Source of the DNA: Fumia sp045615345
GTDB taxonomy: Bacteria; Bacillota; Clostridia; Oscillospirales; Ruminococcaceae
Assembly (NCBI GenBank): GCA_045615345.1
Contig: JAZLER010000020.1
Location: forward strand, 61,562 to 125,561
Direction of reading: 5' to 3'
Length of the DNA stretch: 64,000 bases
The number at the start of each line of letters is the position of its first letter. Position 1 is the first letter of the stretch. Positions 1-9,600 of the stretch are shown in pieces. Position numbers and translations under genes: made by a program. Below the pieces are notes generated by a model that saw nothing but the letters and a program-made list of their open reading frames with translations, had not been told where the DNA came from and made no database searches.

Positions 1-8
1 ATATCCAT
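1..8 (-). CDS. Start of a divergently transcribed gene, cut by window edge
   Basis: On the minus strand an ATG at 8-6 is preceded, 7 nt upstream, by a strong ribosome binding site (GAGAGGAG, complement of 16-23) and further up by a well-spaced promoter at 34-62. Only the first codons lie inside the window, so the product cannot be named. A second ATG at 14-12 is in the same frame but lies too close to the ribosome binding site. Confidence 0.4.
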
Positions 9-33
9 ATGCATTCTCCTCTCAATTAAAATA

Positions 34-62
34 AGTATACCATTTTTTTTGCAGGATGTGAA
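34..62 (-). promoter_or_regulatory. Sigma-A-type promoter for the divergent left-hand gene
   Basis: On the minus strand the sequence reads TTCACA (57-62), 17 nt, then TATACT (34-39), followed by a ribosome binding site and ATG. It fits the vegetative consensus at most positions and lies back-to-back with the hrcA promoter. Confidence 0.55.
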
Positions 63-112
63 GTGTAAAATTGCATTTTTAAAAAATCTTATAAAAATTT
101 TCAAAAAGGCTA

Positions 113-141
113 TTGACAAATCCGTAAAAGTATGGTAAATT
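113..141 (+). promoter_or_regulatory. Sigma-A promoter of the hrcA-grpE-dnaK-dnaJ operon
   Basis: A perfect -35 TTGACA (113-118) is followed after 17 nt by TAAATT (136-141). The CIRCE operator begins only 5 nt downstream, so bound HrcA would block initiation. Confidence 0.8.
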
Positions 142-145
142 ATTT

Positions 146-172
146 TTAGCACTCAAACAGTTAGAGTGCTAA
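146..172 (+). promoter_or_regulatory. CIRCE operator (HrcA binding site)
   Basis: A perfect inverted repeat TTAGCACTC - 9 nt - GAGTGCTAA matches the CIRCE consensus exactly. It lies between the promoter and the hrcA start, the classical place for autoregulated heat-shock control of class I genes. HrcA bound here represses the operon; heat or misfolded protein load relieves it. Confidence 0.97.
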
Positions 173-191
173 AAATGAAAGAGGTGATACC

Positions 192-1280
192 GTGAGTCGA
201 CTGAATGAACGAAAATTTCAGATACTTAAAGCAGTTGTTGAACGGTATATAAAAACCGGTGAGCCGGTGGGTTCCAAGGTGCTTTGTGAGGAACTGGAGT
301 TCTCTGTTTCTCCCGCTACCATAAGAAACGATATGGCACTTTTAGAGAAATTGGGTTACCTTGAACAGCCACATACTTCGGCGGGCAGGGTGCCGTCCTG
401 CAGAGGATACCGGTTTTACATTTCACACCTTATGCAGAAAATTCCGCTTTTGGAGGAAGAAAAACAGGTTATTGATAATAAACTTGTAAAAGGTGACTTG
501 AATCCCAAAACTGTTATCAGTAACGCAATGGAGCTTTTAGCTGAGATGACGGGATGCGCTGTGATAAGCCGTTCCGAGCAGATGAGTTTCTCTGTTATCA
601 CGAGGGTCGAGGTAATTCCTGCAGGCAGACGACTTTATGTACTTTTAATGCTCACTTCAAACGGAGCTGTTGAAAACAGGGTCTGCCGACTTGAATACGA
701 CTTAAATCCCGAACAGATTGATTATTTTGTGAACTTTATGAAAGCAAACATCACGGGACTTCGCGTTGAAGACCTTACAAACGAGATGGTTTTGGAACTC
801 GGCGTAGCACTCGGAAGTTATATGGTAGGGCTTGCCCCTTTGCTTTACGGAGTTTACGATATAACAAACAAGCTTCGTAAAAAGACTGTTGAGATTAAAA
901 ATGAATCAAGTCTTTTAGCAAGACGGGACTTCAAAAATCACGATGCAGCCAAGCTTTTAAGCTGTAAAGAAGACCTCGAAGCAGTGCTGGATAAAGCCTT
1001 TGACAGAATTCATGTCGTTTTTGGTGATGACGGTGACGGGTTTGCAATCTCAAACTCAAGCCTTATCCTGAGTTCCTACAATCAGGGAAACAGGCTTGCA
1101 GGTTCGTTTGGTGTTCTGGGACCATTAAGACTTGATTACAGAAAAGTTATTCCTTATGTGGAATATCTTTCCGATACTGTAACAAGACTTATGACAGAGG
1201 CTTTTGAAGCAGACCGTGACATACCAAGCCGTGGACAAAGGCGTGATATTGTAATAGGTACAGACGAAAGGAAGGATTAA
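192..1280 (+). CDS. hrcA: Heat-inducible transcription repressor HrcA
   Basis: This 362-residue protein has the size and layout of HrcA: an N-terminal winged helix (about residues 1-75, with the conserved stretch SPATIRNDM followed by LEQPHTSAGRVPS) and a C-terminal GAF-like dimerisation region ending in a conserved block near YVEYLSDTVTRLM. It binds the CIRCE element 20 nt upstream and represses the whole operon; in the family its activity depends on GroEL. The start is GTG at 192 with the ribosome binding site GAGGTG at 181-186. It is the first gene of hrcA-grpE-dnaK-dnaJ, the standard Clostridia order, and grpE starts 5 nt after its stop. Confidence 0.97.
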   Translation: MSRLNERKFQILKAVVERYIKTGEPVGSKVLCEELEFSVSPATIRNDMALLEKLGYLEQPHTSAGRVPSCRGYRFYISHLMQKIPLLEEEKQVIDNKLVKGDLNPKTVISNAMELLAEMTGCAVISRSEQMSFSVITRVEVIPAGRRLYVLLMLTSNGAVENRVCRLEYDLNPEQIDYFVNFMKANITGLRVEDLTNEMVLELGVALGSYMVGLAPLLYGVYDITNKLRKKTVEIKNESSLLARRDFKNHDAAKLLSCKEDLEAVLDKAFDRIHVVFGDDGDGFAISNSSLILSSYNQGNRLAGSFGVLGPLRLDYRKVIPYVEYLSDTVTRLMTEAFEADRDIPSRGQRRDIVIGTDERKD

Positions 1281-1285
1281 TAAAA

Positions 1286-1801
1286 GTGGCGAGCAAGAAA
1301 GAAAAGAAAGCAGCTGAGGAAGTCAAAGAAGAAGTTATAGAAGAAACCACTGCACCAAATGAAGAAATTGATACCTTAAAGGAACAGAATAAAGACCTTG
1401 AGGATAAACTTTTAAGACAGATGGCTGAGTTCGATAACTTCAGGAAGAGAACTCTTAAAGAAAAAGAGGAAATCGGCGTTGTTTCAAAAATCAAATGCAT
1501 TTCAGATTTGTTGCCGGTGCTTGATAACTTTGAAAGAGCACTTAACACCGAATCGAAAGATGCTGATTTCAAAAAAGGTGTAGAGATGATTTTTAACTCC
1601 CTTATGGATACTCTTAAGAAAATGGGAGTTGAGGAAATCAAGGCAGAGGGTGAACCCTTTGACCCCGAACTTCATTATGCTGTGAGCATAATCGAGGACG
1701 AAAACTTAGGTAAAAACGTAGTGGCAAACGTTATGCAAAAAGGCTACAAATTAGGCGATAAAGTTATCCGCCATGCAATGGTAGCCGTTGCCAATTCTTA
1801 G
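1286..1801 (+). CDS. grpE: GrpE nucleotide exchange factor
   Basis: A 171-residue protein starting with GTG, with the ribosome binding site in the end of hrcA. The N-terminal 60 residues are charged (Lys/Glu-rich) and coiled-coil, containing QMAEFDNFRKRTLKEK, typical of the long GrpE dimer helix. The C-terminal half (DLLPVLDNFERAL onward, ending VIRHAMVAVAN) is the beta domain that opens the DnaK nucleotide-binding domain. It releases ADP from DnaK so the chaperone can cycle. Tight spacing to hrcA and dnaK implies one transcript under CIRCE control. Confidence 0.97.
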   Translation: MASKKEKKAAEEVKEEVIEETTAPNEEIDTLKEQNKDLEDKLLRQMAEFDNFRKRTLKEKEEIGVVSKIKCISDLLPVLDNFERALNTESKDADFKKGVEMIFNSLMDTLKKMGVEEIKAEGEPFDPELHYAVSIIEDENLGKNVVANVMQKGYKLGDKVIRHAMVAVANS

Positions 1802-1826
1802 TAAATTATTTCAGGAGGAAATTATT

Positions 1827-3650
1827 ATGGGAAAAATTATTGGTATTGACTTGGGTACAACTAACTCTTGTGTAGCAGTTATGGAAGGCGGCGAAGCTGT
1901 TGTTATCGCAAACCACGAAGGTGCAAGAACAACTCCTTCCGTTGTAGCTTTCAAAGACAACGAAAGAATGGTAGGACAGGTTGCAAAGCGTCAGGCTATC
2001 ACAAACCCTGACCGCACAATCAGCTCCATCAAACGACATATGGGTACAGATTACAAAGTAAATGTTGACGGCAAAGCTTACACACCTCAGGAAATTTCTG
2101 CAATGATTTTGCAGAAACTCAAAACAGATGCTGAAGCTTACCTCGGCGAAAAGGTAACAGAAGCTGTTATCACTGTTCCCGCATACTTCACAGACGCACA
2201 GCGTCAGGCTACAAAAGATGCTGGTAAAATTGCAGGTCTTGAAGTAAAGCGTATCATCAACGAGCCTACAGCTGCAGCGCTCGCTTACGGTATGGATAAA
2301 GAAGGCGACCAGAAAGTTATGGTTTACGACCTCGGCGGTGGTACATTTGATGTATCCATCATCGAAATGGGTGAAGGCGTTCAGGAAGTACTTGCTACTG
2401 CAGGTAACAACCGTCTTGGCGGTGACGACTTTGACCAGCGCATCATCGCCTGGATGGCTGACGAATTCAAAAAAGACCAGGGCGTTGATTTGAGAAACGA
2501 CAAGATGGCTATGCAGCGCCTTAAAGAAGCTGCTGAAAAAGCTAAAATCGAGCTTTCCGGCGTTACAACTTCTCAGATTAACCTTCCCTTTATCACTGCA
2601 GATGCAACAGGCCCCAAACACCTTGATATGACATTAAGCCGTGCTAAATTCAACGAACTCACAGCAGACCTCGTTGAAGCTACAATGGGCCCCGTAAGAC
2701 AGGCACTTTCCGATGCAGGTCTTTCCGCTTCTGACCTTAACAAGGTACTTCTCGTAGGTGGTTCTACAAGAATTATCGCTGTTCAGGAAGCAGTTGCAAA
2801 GGCAACAGGCAAAGAACCTTCCAAGAACTTAAACCCTGATGAATGTGTAGCAACAGGTGCTGCAATCCAGGGTGGTGTACTCGGTGGCGAGGTTAAAGGA
2901 CTTTTGCTTTTGGATGTTACTCCCTTGTCTTTGGGTCTTGAAACATTGGGTGGCGTATTTACAAAAATCATCGAAAGAAATACAACTATCCCCACAAAGA
3001 AATCTCAGATTTTCTCTACTGCTGCAGACGGTCAGACTTCTGTAGAAATCCATGTTTTGCAGGGTGAAAGAGAATTTGCAAAAGACAATAAATCTCTTGG
3101 TATGTTCCACCTTGACGGCATTCCTGCTGCTCCCCGTGGCGTGCCCCAGATTGAAGTAACATTTGACATCGATGCCAACGGTATCGTTCATGTTTCTGCA
3201 AAAGATTTGGGAACAGGCAAAGAACAGAACATCACAATCACATCTTCCACAAATATGAGCAAGGAAGATATCGACAAGGCTGTAAAAGAAGCTGAAGCTT
3301 TTGCTGCTGAAGATAAGAAAGCACGCGAAGATGTTGATACAAGAAATGCTGCTGACCAGATGGTATTCCAGTCCGAAAAGACACTTGCTGAAATCGGTGA
3401 CAAGATTGACGAGTCTGAAAAGACTGAATTGCAGGCTAAAATCGATGCTCTTAAAGAAGCTTTGAAGGGCACAGATATCGAAGATGTAAAAGCAAAACAG
3501 GAAGATTTGCAGAAAGTATTCTATGCAGTTTCCGAAAAACTTTACAAAGCTCAGGCTGAGGCTGCACAGGCAGCTCAGGGTGCTAACCCCGATATGGGCG
3601 CTGCTAATGATGACCCCAATGTTGTAGATGCTGATTTTAAAGAAGTTTAA
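1827..3650 (+). CDS. dnaK: Molecular chaperone DnaK (Hsp70)
   Basis: The 607-residue protein carries the Hsp70 ATPase signatures: GIDLGTTNSCVAV at the N-terminus, YDLGGGTFDVSI near residue 165, and LVGGSTRIIAV near residue 310. A beta-sandwich substrate domain and a helical lid follow, ending in an acidic tail (NVVDADFKEV). The open frame extends 13 codons upstream to 1788, but the ATG at 1827 is right: it follows AGGAGG at 1813-1818 and gives the canonical MGKIIGIDLG. It works with DnaJ and GrpE, its operon partners, in folding and refolding cytosolic proteins. Codon choice is strongly biased (Thr mostly ACA), as expected for high expression. Confidence 0.98.
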   Translation: MGKIIGIDLGTTNSCVAVMEGGEAVVIANHEGARTTPSVVAFKDNERMVGQVAKRQAITNPDRTISSIKRHMGTDYKVNVDGKAYTPQEISAMILQKLKTDAEAYLGEKVTEAVITVPAYFTDAQRQATKDAGKIAGLEVKRIINEPTAAALAYGMDKEGDQKVMVYDLGGGTFDVSIIEMGEGVQEVLATAGNNRLGGDDFDQRIIAWMADEFKKDQGVDLRNDKMAMQRLKEAAEKAKIELSGVTTSQINLPFITADATGPKHLDMTLSRAKFNELTADLVEATMGPVRQALSDAGLSASDLNKVLLVGGSTRIIAVQEAVAKATGKEPSKNLNPDECVATGAAIQGGVLGGEVKGLLLLDVTPLSLGLETLGGVFTKIIERNTTIPTKKSQIFSTAADGQTSVEIHVLQGEREFAKDNKSLGMFHLDGIPAAPRGVPQIEVTFDIDANGIVHVSAKDLGTGKEQNITITSSTNMSKEDIDKAVKEAEAFAAEDKKAREDVDTRNAADQMVFQSEKTLAEIGDKIDESEKTELQAKIDALKEALKGTDIEDVKAKQEDLQKVFYAVSEKLYKAQAEAAQAAQGANPDMGAANDDPNVVDADFKEV

Positions 3651-3656
3651 TTAAGT

Positions 3657-3675
3657 GGTGGGCTTAAAGCTCGCC
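3657..3675 (+). promoter_or_regulatory. Hairpin between dnaK and dnaJ
   Basis: GGTGGGCT (3657-3664) can pair with AGCTCGCC (3668-3675), two pairs being G-U, around a 3-nt loop. No T-run follows, so it is more likely an mRNA processing or stability element that sets dnaK/dnaJ stoichiometry than a terminator. Confidence 0.35.
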
Positions 3676-3704
3676 TGACAGTACTAACATGGGAGGTATA
3701 GCCA

Positions 3705-4865
3705 TTGGCTGACAAAAGAGATTATTATGATGTCCTCGGTGTGCAAAAAGGTTGTTCCGAAGACGAACTGAAAAAAGCATACCGTAAGATGGCAAAACAG
3801 TATCACCCTGACCTGCATCCCGATGACAAGGAAGCAGAGGCGAAATTCAAGGAAGCCAATGAAGCTTACGAGATACTTTCAGACCCGCAGAAACGCTCCC
3901 GTTATGACCAGTTTGGTCATGCAGGCGTTGACCCGTCATTCGGCGGAGGAGCCGGCGGAGCTTACGGCTCGGGCGGTTTCGGGTTCGATATGGGAGATAT
4001 CGGCGACATCTTCGAAGGTTTCTTTGGTGGTGGATTCGGAGGTTCTTCCAGAAGAAGCAACCCCAATGCTCCAAGACGAGGGGCCGATATACGCATTCAG
4101 GTTGCAATTTCCTTTTATGAGGCTTGCAAGGGTGTTACAAAAACCGTTGAGGTAAATCGTTCCGAGAGCTGTGGCAGTTGTCACGGAACAGGAGCCGAAA
4201 ACGGTACAGCCCAGAAAACCTGCCCCGAATGTGGCGGTACAGGTCAGGTGCGTTATCAGCAGAGAACTCCTTTCGGCGTTATCAGCAGTCAGCGTGCTTG
4301 TGACAGATGTCAGGGCAAAGGTAAGATTATCGAAAAAGCCTGCACCAAATGTAACGGCAGAGGCTTTGTCAATAAAAGTAAAAAAGTTGAAATACAGGTT
4401 CCTGCAGGTATTGATGACGGGCAGACACTCTCGGTTCGCGGTCAGGGAAATGCGGGTGTAAATGGTGGACCAAACGGCGATTTGCTGGTACTTATTGCAG
4501 TACGCCCCGACCCTGTTTTCAAACGCAAGGGATATGATATCTACTGCGAAATGCCGATAAGCTATTATCAGGCGGTAACAGGCGATGAGCTTACAGTTCC
4601 GACAATTGATGGTAATGTAAGTTATGATTTGCCCGAGGGTACACAACCCGGAACTACTTTCAGGCTCCGTGGTAAAGGTGTTCAGCGCTTGAACGGCAGA
4701 GGTCGTGGTGACCAGTTTGTAACGGTTACTGTTGAAGTACCCAAAAACCTTACCAAAACGCAACGCGAAAAACTTGAAGATTTTGAAAAATCGTTAACCG
4801 ATAAACAAAATCACAAGAAAAAATCATTTACAGAAAAAATCAAGGAAAAACTTGAGAATCTTTAA
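3705..4865 (+). CDS. dnaJ: Chaperone DnaJ (Hsp40)
   Basis: A 386-residue type I DnaJ. It has an N-terminal J domain with the HPD motif (YHPDLHPDD, about residue 34), a Gly/Phe-rich linker (about 75-115), four CxxCxGxG-type zinc motifs (CGSCHGTG, CPECGGTG, CDRCQGKG, CTKCNGRG, about 148-220) and the C-terminal substrate domains. It delivers clients to DnaK and stimulates its ATPase. The start is TTG at 3705, preceded by GGGAGG at 3691-3696; the protein then begins MADKRDYYDVLG as in the family. It is the last gene of the operon and is followed by a strong terminator. Confidence 0.97.
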   Translation: MADKRDYYDVLGVQKGCSEDELKKAYRKMAKQYHPDLHPDDKEAEAKFKEANEAYEILSDPQKRSRYDQFGHAGVDPSFGGGAGGAYGSGGFGFDMGDIGDIFEGFFGGGFGGSSRRSNPNAPRRGADIRIQVAISFYEACKGVTKTVEVNRSESCGSCHGTGAENGTAQKTCPECGGTGQVRYQQRTPFGVISSQRACDRCQGKGKIIEKACTKCNGRGFVNKSKKVEIQVPAGIDDGQTLSVRGQGNAGVNGGPNGDLLVLIAVRPDPVFKRKGYDIYCEMPISYYQAVTGDELTVPTIDGNVSYDLPEGTQPGTTFRLRGKGVQRLNGRGRGDQFVTVTVEVPKNLTKTQREKLEDFEKSLTDKQNHKKKSFTEKIKEKLENL

Positions 4866-4870
4866 AAAAA

Positions 4871-4897
4871 CAGTGGTCGTTTGACCACTGTTTTTTT
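4871..4897 (+). terminator. Rho-independent terminator after dnaJ
   Basis: CAGTGGTC (4871-4878) pairs with GACCACTG (4883-4890) around a 4-nt loop and is followed by seven T. A matching A-run precedes it. Confidence 0.93.
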
Positions 4898-4901
4898 ATT
4901 C

Positions 4902-4929
4902 ACATAACACTGATTTTTCTCATAATATA
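4902..4929 (+). promoter_or_regulatory. Sigma-K-like sporulation promoter upstream of dpaA
   Basis: CATAATATA at 4921-4929 matches the -10 consensus CATANNNTA of the mother-cell factor sigma-K. An AC at 4902-4903 lies 17 nt upstream, as in the loose sigma-K -35. In Bacillus subtilis the dipicolinate synthase genes are sigma-K dependent. The consensus is short and could match by chance, but its place between a terminator and dpaA supports it. Confidence 0.5.
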
Positions 4930-4956
4930 AAGTAATCTGAATAGGGGGATTTTTCT

Positions 4957-5847
4957 ATGAATACAGAGAAAATATACCTTGTTGCAGGCGGAGATACGAG
5001 GTTTTTAAAACTTTCTGAACTTTTGTCCCAAAAAGGGAAAGTATATCTTTTAGGCTTTGACGAGAAAAATGAAATTCCAAAAGGGGTAACTTACCTTAAG
5101 ACTATAAGTGAGATGAAAGAACAGCCCGACTGCGTTGTGTTGCCGATGCCTGTCACAAAAGACGGTATTACATTATACACTCCGCTTTGCGATGAAGAAA
5201 TCAGGCTTAATTATATTTTTGATTTATGTCACCGTAACACTCTGGTGTTCGGCGGTAAAATAGACAGTGAACTTATAAAGGAACTTAAAATAAGAAAACT
5301 TAATTTTGTTGATTATATAAACAGGGAAGAGTTTGCCATAATGAACGCTGTCCCCACAGCTGAAGGAGCCCTTTCAATAGTGTTAAATGAACTTCCCTTT
5401 GTTCTGATGGGAAGAAAAGTTCTGATAACAGGTTTCGGAAGAATTTCAAAAGTGCTCCTTAAATATTTCACAGCCCTTGATGCAGTCGTCACCGTCACTG
5501 CCAGAAAATATAAAGACTTAGTCTGGGCGGAAATCTATGGCGCTGATACGGTTTTGCTCGAAAAACTATCCGAAAAATCAGCAGAATACGATGTTGTTAT
5601 AAATACTGTTCCTTCTATGATTTTAGGGGAGGATTTACTGAAAACACTCAAAAAAGACTGCCTTATCATAGACCTTGCCTCAACTCCCGGCGGTGTTGAC
5701 TTTATGGCGGCCGAGGAGCTTGGGTTAAAGGTTATATGGGCGTTGTCCCTGCCGGGAAAAACTGCTCCCGTGACGGCAGCTTCGGCACTTCAGAAAACGC
5801 TTTTAAATTGTGTGCGGGAGTATGAAAGAGGTGAACTTGTTGAATAA
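4957..5847 (+). CDS. dpaA: Dipicolinate synthase subunit A
   Basis: This 296-residue protein resembles SpoVFA/DpaA: an N-terminal part opening with KIYLVAGGDTRF and a C-terminal Rossmann fold with the nucleotide-binding loop LITGFGRISK (about residue 153). With DpaB it makes dipicolinic acid from the lysine-pathway intermediate dihydroxy-tetrahydrodipicolinate in the mother cell; the product is loaded into the spore core as the calcium chelate and gives heat resistance. The ribosome binding site AGGGGGA at 4943-4949 fixes the ATG. Its presence is good evidence that this organism sporulates. Many clostridia lack this pair, so it is also of some taxonomic use. Confidence 0.92.
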   Translation: MNTEKIYLVAGGDTRFLKLSELLSQKGKVYLLGFDEKNEIPKGVTYLKTISEMKEQPDCVVLPMPVTKDGITLYTPLCDEEIRLNYIFDLCHRNTLVFGGKIDSELIKELKIRKLNFVDYINREEFAIMNAVPTAEGALSIVLNELPFVLMGRKVLITGFGRISKVLLKYFTALDAVVTVTARKYKDLVWAEIYGADTVLLEKLSEKSAEYDVVINTVPSMILGEDLLKTLKKDCLIIDLASTPGGVDFMAAEELGLKVIWALSLPGKTAPVTAASALQKTLLNCVREYERGELVE

Positions 5848-6412
5848 AATCAAATTAGGATTTTCGCTTTGCGGTTCTTTCTGCACCTTTTCAAAAGTTT
5901 TAAAGGTTATGGAAGAATGCAAAAATATGGGATACGATATACTTCCGATAATGTCCTTTAATGCATCTTCCACCGACACCCGTTTCGGAAAAGCTGATGA
6001 CTTTATCTGGCAGATTGAGGATATCTGCGGCAAAAAAATAATACGCGATATAAAAGGGGCTGAACCGATAGGTCCAAAAAACCTTACCGATATTATGCTT
6101 GTAGCTCCCTGTACAGGGAATACTTTAGCAAAACTTGCAAATTCAATTGTTGATACCCCCGTTACAATGGCGGTAAAAAGCCACTTAAGAAACGGTAATC
6201 CCACTGTGGTGGCGGTTTCCACAAACGATGCGCTCGGCGGAAGTGCCAAAAATATCGGAGCTTTGATGAATATGAAAAACTATTATTTCGTCCCGATGAA
6301 ACAGGATAATCCCTTTGAAAAACCAACCTCTGTCGTTGCCGATTTTGAAGCTATCCCGAAAACATTGGAGGAAGCCTTAAAAGGCAAACAACTCCAGCCG
6401 GTGTATATATAA
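5840..6412 (+). CDS. dpaB: Dipicolinate synthase subunit B
   Basis: About 190 residues with the flavoprotein-like fold of SpoVFB/DpaB: LGFSLCGSFCTF at the start, then FNASSTDTRFG, a central VAPCTGNTLAKLANSI and a C-terminal FVPMKQDNPFEKPTS, all conserved in the family. It is the second subunit of dipicolinate synthase. I place the start at TTG 5840, because GAGGTG at 5828-5833 sits 6 nt before it and this gives the usual short N-terminus; ATG 5822 in the same frame is the alternative and would add six residues. Either way it overlaps the end of dpaA, so the two are translationally coupled. Confidence 0.88.
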   Translation: MNKIKLGFSLCGSFCTFSKVLKVMEECKNMGYDILPIMSFNASSTDTRFGKADDFIWQIEDICGKKIIRDIKGAEPIGPKNLTDIMLVAPCTGNTLAKLANSIVDTPVTMAVKSHLRNGNPTVVAVSTNDALGGSAKNIGALMNMKNYYFVPMKQDNPFEKPTSVVADFEAIPKTLEEALKGKQLQPVYI

Positions 6413-6458
6413 AAAGCCTTCTCCTGCAATTTACCGCAAATCTCCAATATGTATCGTA

Positions 6459-6481
6459 GGGGCGAACCTGCGTGTTCGCCC
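6459..6481 (+). repeat. Small palindromic element
   Basis: GGGCGAAC and GTTCGCCC (6460-6481) form an 8-bp hairpin with a 6-nt loop. It stands just before the larger bipartite palindrome. Small GC-rich palindromes like this are scattered between genes in many gut Clostridia, but it occurs once in this window, so calling it a repeat rests on memory of such genomes. Confidence 0.45.
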
Positions 6482-6516
6482 GCCTTAAAATCGTTCGCCA
6501 CGCGAACACCTCTCAA

Positions 6517-6596
6517 GCCTCCCTTGTAAAGGGAGGTGGTTGAGCGAAGCGAAACCGGAGGGATTGTCCATTCAAATCCGTTCGGCAACGCCGAAC
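6517..6596 (+). repeat. Bipartite intergenic palindromic repeat, copy 1
   Basis: CCTCCCTT (6518-6525) pairs with AAGGGAGG (6529-6536), a second short palindrome follows (GAGCGAAGCGAAACC region), and the unit closes with GGAGGGATTGT (6557-6567), whose GGAGGG could compete for the first arm. A third hairpin, GTTCGG (6580-6585) with CCGAAC (6591-6596), follows. The same architecture recurs at 9801-9902, and a nearly identical third hairpin lies at 9954-9971. These look like REP-type or MITE-type dispersed elements. Confidence 0.65.
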
Positions 6597-6641
6597 ACCA
6601 TTTCTCTTCACTTTTCACTATTCTCTCTTCACTCAAAAACA

Positions 6642-6667
6642 CGTCCACTTGATGTGGACGGGTTTTT
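6642..6667. terminator. Bidirectional terminator between dpaB and the LRR-dockerin gene
   Basis: CGTCCAC (6642-6648) and GTGGACG (6654-6660) form a stem flanked by CAAAAACA on the left and a T-run (6663-6667) on the right, so it can stop transcription from either side. It abuts the stop codon of the minus-strand gene. Confidence 0.85.
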
Positions 6668-6668
6668 G

Positions 6669-9600
6669 TTATGCTATTCTGTCAAATGCTGAAGAAAGAT
6701 AAGCTATCTTTCTGTTTATCTGCAAAACATCTGAACTGTTAATTACTTTATCTGTACCAACAGCGCCGGTAACATTTGCGACTTTAAATCTGTATGCTTT
6801 AAGTTCTTCTGTTCCTTTATCAAACAATGAAGAAAGATGTGCAATTTTTCTGTTGATATGTAACGTATCGATACCGTTCAAAAATCCGTCTCCGGTGACA
6901 TCACCGTAAGTCCAGATTTCAACGTCCTGCGTTGCATCCTCACCCGCCACTGCGATTTCATAATCTCTTGTAGCGTGTTTTGTCTTGGAAACCCTTATAG
7001 TGTAAGTTCCTTCTTGAACATCTTCAAAGGTATACGTACCACTGTTTCCAGTAACAATTTTAGTGTCAACCACTTCGCCATCATTTAGAAGTTCAATTAA
7101 AGTGGTTTTTGTATCATTACCAAAAGCCTTAAAAGATCCAGAAACCTTAAAGAGTATTATAGTAAAATAAATATTGGCATTTAAAAGTGAATCGTTTCCT
7201 TTTCCTATTGTAATATCATTCCATTTTTCTCCACTATTGCCATAATACACATAAATGAGATTATTACAACCGCTAAAAGCATAGGTGCCTATGTCTGTAA
7301 TGGTATCGGGAATTTTGATTGAATGAAGCAAACTGCAACCACGAAAAGCGTTATTACCGATACTTGTTACGCTATCAGGGATTTCAATTGCAATAAGGGA
7401 AATGCAACCTCTGAAAGCGTCTTCGCCTATACTTTTAACAGTATCAGGGATATCAATATCAGTGAGAGCCTCACACCAGCTGAAAGCAGAAAAACCTATA
7501 TTCACCACACCGTCAGGAATTTTGATAGTTTCAATTGCTTTGCAACTTCTGAAAGCATAGTCGCCGATATTTGTAACAGCATCGGGAATTTCTATTGATA
7601 AAACAGATGTACATCCTCTGAAAGCCGAAGCTCCGATACTTGTGATGGTATCGGGAATATCAACCGAAACAAGTGATTCACAGGTATAGAAAGCATAACT
7701 GCCTATTGAGGTAACTCCTTCTTCGATAACTACAGATTTTATGCTGTCCTTATAATCACACCACGGGAAATCTGAGGAAGTATAATCATACATATCACCT
7801 TCTCCGCTGATAGTAAGAAGTTCATCGGAATATGTCCATGTAAGATTATCACCGCAAGCACCGGAATAGATTCCAGTAAAATGGATATTGGCATTTGTGA
7901 TATAGCCGTTAGAATTTCCAATTGAAATCTTATCCCACTCTTTCTTTGTACCACTGTAATATACATCGGTTAAGGTACTGCAGTTAAAAAAGGCGTTATC
8001 ATCAATGCTGGTAATAGTCTCAGGAATTGTAATTTTATTCAATAAAACACATTGGTTAAATGCACTTCTTGGTATTTCAGTAATTCCACTTGGAATAATT
8101 ACTTCTTCAAGACTTTGGCAATTCATAAAGGCGTAGTTACCAATTGTTTTAACACTATTTGGAATTGCAACTTTTGTTATGTTTAAATATTCAAAAGCCG
8201 ACATACCAATATGCGTAATTCCATCTTCAATTATGGCTTCTTTAATATCAATTCCTAATTTTGTGTCGTGCCAGGGTCTATCTAGTGTAGAATAAAAATC
8301 TTTCATTTGGCCGTTGCCATAAATTGTTAAAATACCATCTCTTGATAATCTCCACTTAACATCATCACCATTTGCACCTATTATTGGTAAATCGATATAT
8401 ATTGTTCCACCTAGTTCATACAAATAATAATCCTGATTTTTTAATTCTAAGCACGAAACGCTTGAACCATATCCAAAAATTCCTGTTTCAAAGTTTGTTT
8501 CATCTATATAAATATCGGTAGTAGAGCTGGTATTATAATACCACAATGTTTCCGGGAAATTTATATATATGGAATTAACTATATTTCCATCATTAACAGC
8601 TAACTTTGAAAAACACGTATTTGCGGCAGCATATTCAGTTGTGTCATTGTAAATTCCGTAAGCGCCGCCATTGATGACTGTTCCTTCTCTGATTGTACAT
8701 TTAGCTCCGTATATACTACTGCTACTTCGTATACCTATATATTTTCCTGAAATGGTAGATGTATAAACATTCATTTCACCACCTGAATTATCGATTGCTA
8801 TACCATTCTCACTTGCGTCGGTTTCCACAACACTGTCAAAAATATTAAGCCAAGGCGTTATGATTCTTCCAGACATAGGATCACTTGTTGTACAGCAAGC
8901 TATAGCCACATTTAAACTTGTTTTCACATGAACTCCTTTTAAATATAGTGATCTGCAATTAAGTATTGCTTCGTGTGAATTTATCTCATTTTCAAGGTCA
9001 GTTTCTAAAATTGTATCATATATTTTCATTGTGCCGAAATTTGATACAGCATAATCAGATTTAATTATACTATCATAGATATACATTTCGCCATCATATT
9101 CATTATTCAACGCAGCTCCATAATTAGCATTGCCAATTATATTTCCGCTATAAATTTTCATGGCACCATCGTTATAAATATCAGCCCCAAATTTTCCTCC
9201 GTATATCTCCATAATTCCAACATTATATATACGAGCAATACCACGCTCTCCTCTTGTGGCAATATTGCCACCATAGATATACATTTCACCCATATTTGAT
9301 ATTATATCACAAACCTTAGAATTTGTATTTAGTGCTTGCCATATTTCGCCACCAACTACACAATCACAAATTTCAAAAGTAGCACCTTCTGATACTACTA
9401 TTCCATGGTCTTCTGTAAATTTAAGAGTATTTCCATTTAAGCATAAAGTCATATCATCATCGATTACCAAATCTCTATGCATTGTTACATTGCTATTAAG
9501 ATAACATCTACCCGATGACGAATAAGTTGTAAAAACCGACATAGTAAATTGGTCGTGTGCTGTGTCGTGATCACAAATATTTCCACAAGTATAATGTGTG

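Noticed and set aside
1806..2621. 271-codon ORF antisense to dnaK
   Set aside because: The sequence is Cys/Phe/Val-rich shadow translation with no start signals.
6283..6648. Minus-strand ORF of 121 codons across the dpaB end and repeat region
   Set aside because: It runs through dpaB and palindromic repeats, without a ribosome binding site or recognisable family.
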